A stretch of DNA of 64,000 bases from assembly GCA_050084515.1 (NCBI GenBank), contig CM114271.1, positions 1,984,001-2,048,000 of the forward strand, written 5' to 3'. Below are positions 57,614 through 64,000 of this stretch, piece by piece. The notes beneath the pieces were generated by a model. The model had not been told where the DNA came from. It saw only the letters and a list, made by a program, of their open reading frames with translations, and ran no database searches. Every line of letters starts with the position of its first letter. The first letter of the stretch is position 1. This DNA comes from Blasia pusilla. Its lineage: Eukaryota > Marchantiophyta > Marchantiopsida > Blasiales. The position numbers were made by a program, and so were the translations under genes.

Positions 57614-57965
57614 AAGGAATTAGTGTATCCAGTGCCGCTCTCCTCCTTTCAACTTAGGGCCATATCTAGCTTCCCAATCTCCATCATGACTACGGTAAGA
57701 CTCTCCGGCATGGGTGTCGGTGGTTGCTTTGGTGCAACCCCGTCTTGGACAACAAAACTCAACTGCTCCTCTATAGCCAATTGCAAAATCAGATCTCAAT
57801 GTGCAATACCTGCAACCACGCATGATGTTGTGGCTACCACCTCCTGGCGTACCCGCAAAACATCCGAAGAAGTCCAAGGGTGTCTCTCCCGATCACCCTT
57901 AGTGTGTCAATCTCCTTGGGTCTCGCCCCTAGCCACTGCCTCAACCGTCTTGTTAGGCATGGGGC

Positions 57966-58391
57966 TCACCAACGCAACTGCAGTGATCTTCGCATCCTCA
58001 AACGATGTTGCTCAGCTACTCCTAAGATGAAAATCCATGTCAAGCAATTAAGGTCCATGGCCTGACCCAAGACATGACGTCGTGATGCCTCTGATTGTGA
58101 TGGTACTATCGTCAGTCCTATGGGGAATCCCATAGCTTGCTCTTGCTTCTTGGAATTGGGCTCCACCAACCTCTGTTCCTGGTCATCCCAAACCAAGCCA
58201 GGCCCCGCCTCCTTGAATGCATAGGAAGCGGGAAAACTCACCAAAGTGGAAAAGGATGTCCATGGCATGCCAATCCTGTTGACTACAGTCCACAACGGTC
58301 GATCATTGTGCCTTATTGCCTGTGATCGACGGCCTGGATCCAATATTTGTGCGACCCTCATAACCAAATAAGCGCAAAGCAAAACATCCAA
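57966..58391 (-). CDS. Methyltransferase C-terminal half (copy 2)
   Basis: The frame is 141 residues. From about residue 16 it aligns with copy 1: ILDPGRRSQ/ILDSGRLSQ, TLVSFPASYAFKEAGPGLVW/TFVSFPSSHAYTEGGPGLVW, EQAMGFPIGLT/ERAMGFAIGVT and EASRRHVLGQAMDLNCLTWI in both. These are the target-recognition and motif IX/X parts of a C5-methyltransferase. The catalytic Cys region is absent because the copy is cut at its 5' side. The strong conservation between copies shows that the domain belongs to the family and is not a local insertion. Confidence 0.85.
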   Translation of the reverse strand: MDVLLCAYLVMRVAQILDPGRRSQAIRHNDRPLWTVVNRIGMPWTSFSTLVSFPASYAFKEAGPGLVWDDQEQRLVEPNSKKQEQAMGFPIGLTIVPSQSEASRRHVLGQAMDLNCLTWIFILGVAEQHRLRMRRSLQLRW

Positions 58392-58394
58392 ACT

Positions 58395-59029
58395 CTAGCG
58401 AGCTCACGCTAGGATGGTTTACGCTTTGGAGTTAAGGCAACACAAGGGCAAGACGCGAGCGAGGCTAGCATTTTGATTGTTTCGTGCATTTATGGTCGTG
58501 ACTAGGAAACCGGAACCAAACGTGAAACTTGGACTTGAGAGGAGTCAAGTCTTGGACGAGACATGGCCTAGGGGTGAAAACCGGACTTGAGACGCACGCA
58601 ATGTTTGGGAGTTTCCGACTGTACTTTTGACCATAACTTTGAGTCCTAAGATGCATTCGGGAAAAGTAAGATAGTGTTGGAAATCTTATGCCAAGCCGAT
58701 TTCAATGCATGGAAGATCTTTACAAACTCCTTTGCAGAGGTTGGGATATGGGCCAAAACTGAATGTAAGAGAATTCAAGTTAAGGGCCGTGGGGCGACTC
58801 AAGGGCCCGGAATAGATGGGGAGTTTGGTGTTGGGAACCTAGGAATGAGAGAAGGTTGAGCTTGATGAGATGCCAAGTTGAGGACTTGGTGGGTTGGGAG
58901 GCCGCTTGATCCAAAGCCACACTAAGGTGAGTGCATTTGGGTGCAAGTTGGCGATGAGAGCGTGTCCTACTGAACATACGCTTCCGCAACACTAAGATTG
59001 ACATTCAAGGAGAGTAGGCACACAACATG
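58395..59029 (+). repeat. Presumed 5' LTR of the second gypsy element
   Basis: It lies between the truncation of copy 2 and a tRNA-Met-like primer site at 59030. It starts near GAGCTCACGCTAGGATGGTT and ends near GCACACAACATG. The 3' LTR is outside the window or lost, so the ends are not proved by comparison. Confidence 0.5.
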
Positions 59030-59041
59030 TGGTATTAGAGC
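59030..59041 (+). promoter_or_regulatory. Primer-binding site, tRNA-Met-like
   Basis: TGGTATTAGAGC resembles the initiator tRNA-Met-complementary site TGGTATCAGAGC, with one change. It is the expected start of minus-strand DNA synthesis. Confidence 0.7.
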
Positions 59042-59135
59042 TAATCCTTGGTGAGTGAGAACTTGGGGTTGTGGGAGTAACCAGACGCTTGGGGGAAACC
59101 CAAGGTAGCGCCAAGATCCAGATGCTCGAGGAGGG

Positions 59136-60030
59136 ATGCAAGAAACAAGGAGGAGATCTGAGTGTGGCGGCTTGAAGATGGCAATCAAGAGAGATGAACC
59201 ACGGAAACGCCGAGTCAAGCGACACGAACCACGGGACGAACCGATGCCGGATTGGGAACCGGTGGACGCTACGCTAAAACTCCCGAGGTACCGAACATCA
59301 GACATGAGGATGTCCCAAACGTGGACCCTCTTGCGAAGCCAGCGGCACCAAACTCAAGTGAGCCAGCCTTCTACGCCCAGATGATGGATTATATGAAGAT
59401 GATGACCAAGCAAGTGTTCATGCAAAACAAGCGGATTGCAGAGCTCAACTCAGATAGAGCTTCAACTTCTGGAAAACAACTCTACAAGACAAACTTGCCC
59501 ACGCCATTCACTAGAGTGGGGCGCGCTCACAAGGTGAAGGATTTCCTTATGGAGATGGAATATTACTTCAGGTGCAGAGGGTAGCAGAACAAGATAAGGT
59601 GGCAGTGGCGGTCAGCTTTCTAAAGGATCATGCGCTATAGTGGTGGACAACGCAATGAGAAGAATATCTGGCCAGCGGTTCACCTCTGAGTTGGGAGGAG
59701 TTCAAGACATTGATTGGTGACCGATTCACACCGGAGTACCAAGAGATTCGTGATAGGGTAGAGCTTGTGCGATTGCGGAAGATTGGGCCCTTAAGCGTTT
59801 ATGTGAGGGAGTTCAGCGCGAAGTTGAACTCCATTCCTAAGATAGATGAGGCATCGCAGATAGCGATCTTCATTGGTGGACTCAAACCAAAAGCAGAGAA
59901 GGCCTTGTACAAAATGCTGGAGTTTCCGAACACCTGCGTGGAGCTTTTGAGGCTGGCGGAGCAGATTGGGACGATGAGGTCTAAACACCGAAGCCCTTTG
60001 AGACCAATTTGTTTTCCAAAAGTTTGAAAA
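59136..60030 (+). pseudogene. Ty3/gypsy Gag (second family), broken
   Basis: Three frames carry it. An N-terminal basic part is 59136-59384. A middle part (59252-59584) ends FLMEMEYYFRCRG. The capsid-like part (59710-60027) has IGDRFTPEYQEIRDRVELVR, LSVYVREFSAKLNSIPKIDE and AIFIGGLKPKAEKALYKM, the retrotransposon Gag pattern. A stop near 59582 and frame changes separate them. It is unrelated to the methyltransferase family Gag. Confidence 0.75.
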
Positions 60031-60848
60031 AAAAAGGGGCACCCAAGAGGGTATGGAATGGGGTTGAGCAGGACCAAAGAGAGTCTCTCAACCTGGCGGC
60101 AAAGCGACAGGAACGCCATGCTAAGCCAAAGGGAGCACAACATCCGAAGTTAGGAAACGGAAAGGTGGTATGCTACAATTGTGGCAAACCTGGGCACATG
60201 GCAAAAAGATGCTCCAAACTCAAGGTTAGTAATGGGAGTGTGATTGCATTAGCTGCTAAGCACTTGTCGTCGGGAGGTTTGGAGACCTGCCTTCAAGTCA
60301 CCAAGAGGACGCCCAACTTAATGTACCTAAGATCCAAGATTGCTGATCGCAATGTGATGTTGCTCGTGGATACAGGTGCTTCGCACTCCTTCCTAAGCGC
60401 AAAAATTGTGAAGGAGTTGGGTTTATCAACCTCTAAGATGGACAAGCCCATTCAAGTAGGCTTTGCCGGAGGCAAGTCTCATCAAACTTCCCAGTTGGTA
60501 CTGAGTTTGACGATAGGATGCGGAGTATTCGAGTTGAAGGAGAATTTCACAGTGTGCGAGATGGATGGCATTGATGGAGTCTTGGGGAACACATTCCTGG
60601 ATGCATATGAGATGGAGCTAAGGCAAAGACCATTGAAGTTGAGTGTCTTAGTGAAAGGCAAACGGTTGCAAGTGAGGTTGGTTCGCGAGATGCCCGTGAG
60701 GAAGGAGTTGGTGAACGCCATTACAAGGAGGAGTTTGACCGAGTTGGAGGTTGGATTCCTTTGCTTAATGAGACAAGTGGAGGACACCACTAGCGAGAAA
60801 CATAGCGATCAGGCCGCAGCTTCAAGGGGAATTCCAAGATTGCTATAA
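60009..60848 (+). CDS. Gag zinc knuckle and aspartic protease (second gypsy family)
   Basis: The frame is 279 residues. The zinc knuckle CYNCGKPGHMAKRC is at residues 55-68 (60171-60212) with standard CX2CX4HX4C spacing. The protease active site LLVDTGASHSFLS has its Asp at 60369. LTIGCGVFELKENFTVCEMD and GVLGNTFLDAYEMEL are the later protease halves. Domain order and spacing are those of plant Ty3/gypsy elements. Both active motifs are intact. Confidence 0.85.
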   Translation: MFSKSLKKKGAPKRVWNGVEQDQRESLNLAAKRQERHAKPKGAQHPKLGNGKVVCYNCGKPGHMAKRCSKLKVSNGSVIALAAKHLSSGGLETCLQVTKRTPNLMYLRSKIADRNVMLLVDTGASHSFLSAKIVKELGLSTSKMDKPIQVGFAGGKSHQTSQLVLSLTIGCGVFELKENFTVCEMDGIDGVLGNTFLDAYEMELRQRPLKLSVLVKGKRLQVRLVREMPVRKELVNAITRRSLTELEVGFLCLMRQVEDTTSEKHSDQAAASRGIPRLL

Positions 60849-61311
60849 AGAGTAGTCAAGGAGTTTGGCGATGTCTTGACAAATGAGCTTCCGAACGAGT
60901 TGCCACCACATAGAGCAGTCGATCACAAGATAGAAGTCACCCGCGGATCTCAACCACCTTCCAAGGCACCATACAGATTGAATCAAGAGAAGCTGGTTGA
61001 GCTGAAAAATTAGTTAAGTGAGCTCTTAGAGAAAGGCTACATTAGAACCAGCAAGTCACCGTATGGAGCGCATGTTCTCTTTATGAAGAAGAAGGATGGA
61101 AAGATGAGACTCTGTGTGGATACTTGTGCGCTGAATAAAGTGACGGTGAGAAAAAATTACCCTCTTCCGAGAATCGATGACCTCTTCAATAGACTCTCAA
61201 GGGCAAAGTACTTTAGTAAGATTGACTTGAAATCACGATATTACCAGATTCGGATTGCTGAAGTAGATGTGGAAAAGATTGCGTGTAGAACGAGATATGG
61301 CTCGTTCAAGT
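60849..61311 (+). pseudogene. Reverse transcriptase N-terminal part, cut by copia insertion
   Basis: Coding continues past a stop at 60846. RT entry is PPHRAVDHKIEV...APYRLNQEKL, followed by [17 protein letters not shown] and [40 protein letters not shown]-type palm sequence follows, with a catalytic Asp in KIDLKS. The frame reaches TRYGSF and then stops matching at 61311, where a copia LTR starts. The YxDD box is missing, so the domain is truncated. Confidence 0.8.
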
Positions 61312-61606
61312 TATTGAAGATTGAGTTACACCTAAACTGCTACCTTGGGCACTCACACGAAGTAGGGAAGCTTAATCTTAGTTAGTCAGTTAAGCACGAT
61401 TATCTTAACTATGGTTAGTTAATCATAATTAGGCTAACTCGAGACTATGGTTAAGAATAGGGTTAAGGTTGCTTGTACATACCCTATATAATTGAGAAGA
61501 GGACCAACCTCCACTCATTCTCTCATTGCAAATTTTGTTCTCCATGATGGTGTGTGTGTGTGAAAGCCGTTTTCCACTAGTTATGCTTGTGTAGCAGTTT
61601 TCCACA
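61312..61606 (+). repeat. Ty1/copia 5' LTR
   Basis: It is bounded on the right by CA (61606) directly before the primer-binding site. The left end is inferred at TATTGAAGATTGAG, where gypsy RT coding breaks off; the expected TG would be TA here. Its length of about 295 bp is normal for a plant copia LTR. It contains ATACCCTATATAATTG, a likely TATA box (about 61482-61492). Confidence 0.7.
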
Positions 61607-61618
61607 TGGTATCAGAGC
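61607..61618 (+). promoter_or_regulatory. Copia primer-binding site (initiator tRNA-Met)
   Basis: TGGTATCAGAGC is the canonical site in plant copia elements and starts directly after the LTR end. Confidence 0.9.
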
Positions 61619-62110
61619 GGGAGAAGAACATCACTTGAAATTCTTGGTGTTTGAAGAGAGAAGAGAGGCAAGAGAAGGCACAATTTCAGTTTGGGAAAAG
61701 GAAATTTTATTCACAGCTCAGTGGGTGCACATTTCAGGTGGAGCTTTGATGGTGATAAAACTTTGGAGGCGGTTTTAAGGGCTTTCCCGGTCGATTCAGT
61801 CGTCAGGGTCCGCTTTGGCTAGAATGATGCTGAGGGATGATTCTAATTTTCTTGTAGAGCTCGTTGAGAGCTTTCCAATGCATCCAAAATTGCTTGATTC
61901 TCATACTGCAACAATTTCAGTGTAGGAAAGTGCAAATAGTGAAGAAAAGTTGTGCAGTTTGCTCTCTACAGGCCAATTTCAACTAGTTCTTCCATACATT
62001 TGATCAATTTTGGAAAATTTCAGGTCGATTTCTGTGTAGGATTGGTCTATGCTTCATTTGGAGCAGTAGAAAGCCTGAAATTATCTTTTTTATGAGTGAA
62101 ATCGTTTATC
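61619..62110 (+). other. Copia 5' leader
   Basis: Untranslated sequence between the primer-binding site and the Gag start. A 63-residue frame (61587-61778) overlapping it has no domain and is not supported. Confidence 0.6.
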
Positions 62111-63493
62111 ATGGAGTATTCCTGAGCAACAATCACCGGAGAAAAGTTAGTCAAGCAGAATTACAATGTCTGGAAGTTTCGCATGAAACAATTTCTCATG
62201 GGTCAAGAACTATGGGAGCTTGTCACAGGTAATGAGGCCAAGCCAGAAGATGACTCAACAGACTTGAATGTTCACGCTTGGAACAAACGCGCAAGGCAAG
62301 TAATGCACTACATTTCAATAATGATCAGTTCGCCAATGATAGGTCACATCCAAGATGTTGATATTTTGAAGGAGACTTGGGATTTATCGGAAAAGCTGTT
62401 CCAGACATCTAAAAAGGCCAGAAAACTTCAATTGAAACAAAAATTGAACGAAGTAAGGAAAGGATCGCAGAGCATCAATGATTATATTTTGAGTATCATA
62501 CATATTGTTGATCAATTGAATAGCATTGGAGTGACAGTAGAAGATGATGATATGATCTTATTCACTCTTCAAGGCCTTCCAAAGGATTACAAGTTCTTTG
62601 AGACCTCTATCTCTGTGAGAGAGAAGTATCCAACCTTTCAAGAGTTAGTTCCTCTGTTGATCAGTGAAGAGATGCGCCTAGCAGGCAGCGGTAGCTCGTC
62701 TAGTCTGCAAGAGAGTGAGCTATTTGCAGGTTATGGATCAAACAGAGGCAGGGGACGTGGCAGATTCTTACGTGGTCGTGGTGGATATCAAACATATGGA
62801 GGAAGAGGCACTCAATATAACATCACTCAATCAACTATGAACCAATACCAGACACAATCACATGGTGGTGATGGTGGAAACCGTTGGGGTCGAGGTCAAC
62901 AGCATAGGGTCGCTGGATCTTGCAATTACTGTGGGATAAAGGGTCACTATGCAAAGTTTTGCTTCAAGAAAAAGATAGATATGAGAACAAGAGCCTTACA
63001 GCAACAAAACTATGTGGAGCAACAACACCAAGAGCAGTACCAAGAACAACAACATTCACAAACGGAGCATCTCTTGGTCATGACTCATCATATGGGAGCA
63101 ATGGTCAAGAAAGACTCGACAGCTGATTGGTACATTGACTCCAGCGCATCAAATCACATGACCTCACAAGAAAAATGGTTCAATAGTTTGGAGCCGGTGA
63201 AAGATCCTGCAATTGTGCTCACAGAAGATGACACTCAACATCATATCACACATACCGGTAAAGTTCCAATAACATCAGATGGTCTTTGTGCTCTTGGAAA
63301 TGTTCTCTATGTTCCTACTATTGCAAGAAATCTGATCTCTGTAGGACAGATAGTAGAACAAGGTTATCAAGTGAAGTTTAACGCAGATGGTTGTTTCATT
63401 GAAACAATGGATGATCAGACTACGATAGCCAAAGGAACTAGATCTGGTAGAATGTTCAAATTAGATGTTTCTATGCCATAGATTTAAACATCA

Positions 63494-63694
63494 ATGTATG
63501 GTCAAATCGACCAACAAGTCACAAATCTAAATGTGTGGCATAAAAGAATTGGACATATGAATCTTCAAAGATTACAGAGTCTTTCATCATCTAATATAGT
63601 AATAGGACTCCCTAAATTAGCGAGTCCTACTACGTTAGAGGTATGTCCTACTTGCCAATTTGGAAAACAAGTTAGATTTCCTTTTCCAAAGTAA
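63494..63694 (+). CDS. Copia pre-integrase zinc domain
   Basis: WHKRIGHMNLQRLQSL and CPTCQFGKQVRFPF form the HHCC zinc-binding GAG-pre-integrase domain found at the start of copia integrases. It is in frame with Gag and with the following core, separated by single stops. Confidence 0.88.
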   Translation: MYGQIDQQVTNLNVWHKRIGHMNLQRLQSLSSSNIVIGLPKLASPTTLEVCPTCQFGKQVRFPFPK

Positions 63695-63715
63695 GCTAGA
63701 AGAATATCCAAGATA

Positions 63716-63970
63716 TTGGAGTTGATCCACAGTGATGTGTGGACAACATCACAACATAGCCTTAACGGTTGCCAATACTTTATTTCATTTATTGATGACT
63801 TCTCTAGATATATATGGGTATACTTTTTGAAAGCCAAGTCAGAGGTATTCTTAGTGATCCAAACATTCAGAGTTCTAGTAGAGAAGCAGACTAGACAACA
63901 CATTCTGAAATTGGGTTGTGATGGAGGAGGAGAGTATCATTCAACAGAGTTTGATGATTATTTACGTTAG
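63716..63970 (+). CDS. Copia integrase core (partial)
   Basis: ELIHSDVWTTSQHSLNGCQY provides the first catalytic Asp (63734-63736), followed by YFISFIDDFSRYIWVYFLKA. LGCDGGGEYHS provides the second Asp (63920-63922), with G-G-G where N-G-G is usual. A TAG at 63968 interrupts it, and the third catalytic residue lies beyond the window. Confidence 0.88.
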   Translation: MELIHSDVWTTSQHSLNGCQYFISFIDDFSRYIWVYFLKAKSEVFLVIQTFRVLVEKQTRQHILKLGCDGGGEYHSTEFDDYLR

Positions 63971-64000
63971 AATAGCATCCAACGTCAAGTAACTTACCAT

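Larger units (their letters stand above)
54644..58390 (-). pseudogene. Ty3/gypsy Pol with methyltransferase C-terminus through PHD finger (copy 2)
   Basis: The longest Pol stretch of the family. In minus-strand order it has the C-terminal methyltransferase motifs (57966-58391), the connector and RT (56906-57613), RNase H (55969-56616), integrase (about 55000-55900) and the PHD finger (54650-54784), ending with TAG at 54644. It joins the methyltransferase end to a full RT, RNase H, integrase and PHD in one copy, which proves the domain order. Several stops and frameshifts break it. Its 5' side is cut at about 58390, where an unrelated gypsy LTR begins. Confidence 0.88.
62111..64000 (+). pseudogene. 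Ty1/copia Gag-Pol (partial at window end)
   Basis: One reading frame runs from the ATG at 62111 to the window end. A TGA at codon 5 (62123) blocks translation from that start, leaving the downstream ATG at 62183. The Gag capsid has QVMHYISIMISSPMIGHIQD and NDYILSIIHIVDQLNSIGV. The zinc knuckle is CNYCGIKGHYAKFC (62921-62962). The protease site is YIDSSASNHM (Asp at 63137), with SSA where SGA is usual. Further stops occur at 63479, 63485, 63692 and 63968. RT and the 3' LTR lie beyond the window. Confidence 0.9.

Overview
This window looks like a transposon-packed stretch of a large land-plant (or close streptophyte) nuclear genome. The grounds are a plant-type CACTA element with its characteristic transposase and accessory domains, a plant hAT (DUF659-type) transposase, LTR elements with primer sites complementary to initiator tRNA-Met, Helitron ends, and a 5S-rRNA-like promoter of the kind found in Cassandra TRIM elements. 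I see no convincing conserved host gene, rRNA, tRNA or CRISPR. I cannot name the species. A methyltransferase-bearing Ty3/gypsy family makes me lean to a non-flowering lineage.

Layout. 1-2316: AT-rich DNA with a small Helitron (833-1460). 2320-15817: one complete CACTA (En/Spm) element of about 13.5 kb, with matched terminal inverted repeats and a TAT target-site duplication. Both its genes, the decayed TNPD-like transposase and a TNPA-like accessory gene, lie on the minus strand. It also holds a long GA microsatellite, possible captured gene fragments, and different subterminal repeats at each end. 15821-24745: LTR-like remnants, a decayed hAT transposase (20776-21956) and a GC-rich degenerate repeat tract (22660-23360). 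24746-28185: the 3' part of a Ty3/gypsy element (plus strand) ending in a PHD finger and LTR-like repeats. 28186-32480: AT-rich, nothing recognised. 32757-37081: the 5' part of an element of the same gypsy type (minus strand) with gag, protease, a C5-cytosine DNA methyltransferase domain and the first part of RT. 37600-39100: a 5S-like promoter and interleaved direct repeats. 39100-53700: mostly AT-rich, with a truncated Helitron copy (42498-43222), one unrecognised 151-residue ORF (45156-45611), and an unusual run of perfect hairpins (51939-52096). 53705-58390: a third copy of the methyltransferase/PHD gypsy family (minus strand). It runs from the C-terminal part of the methyltransferase through RT, RNase H and integrase to the PHD finger and LTR-like repeats. 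58395-61311: an unrelated Ty3/gypsy element (plus strand), cut by a Ty1/copia element (61312 to the window end).

The main discovery candidate is the gypsy family present in three decayed copies. Overlapping them gives the order Gag(CCHC) - protease - DNMT3-like cytosine methyltransferase - RT - RNase H - integrase - PHD finger. A DNA-methylation writer and a histone-reader-type zinc finger would thus sit in one retrotransposon polyprotein, a parallel to the ADD finger plus catalytic domain of DNMT3. All three copies are broken by stops, frameshifts or truncations, so this window shows the architecture but not an active element.
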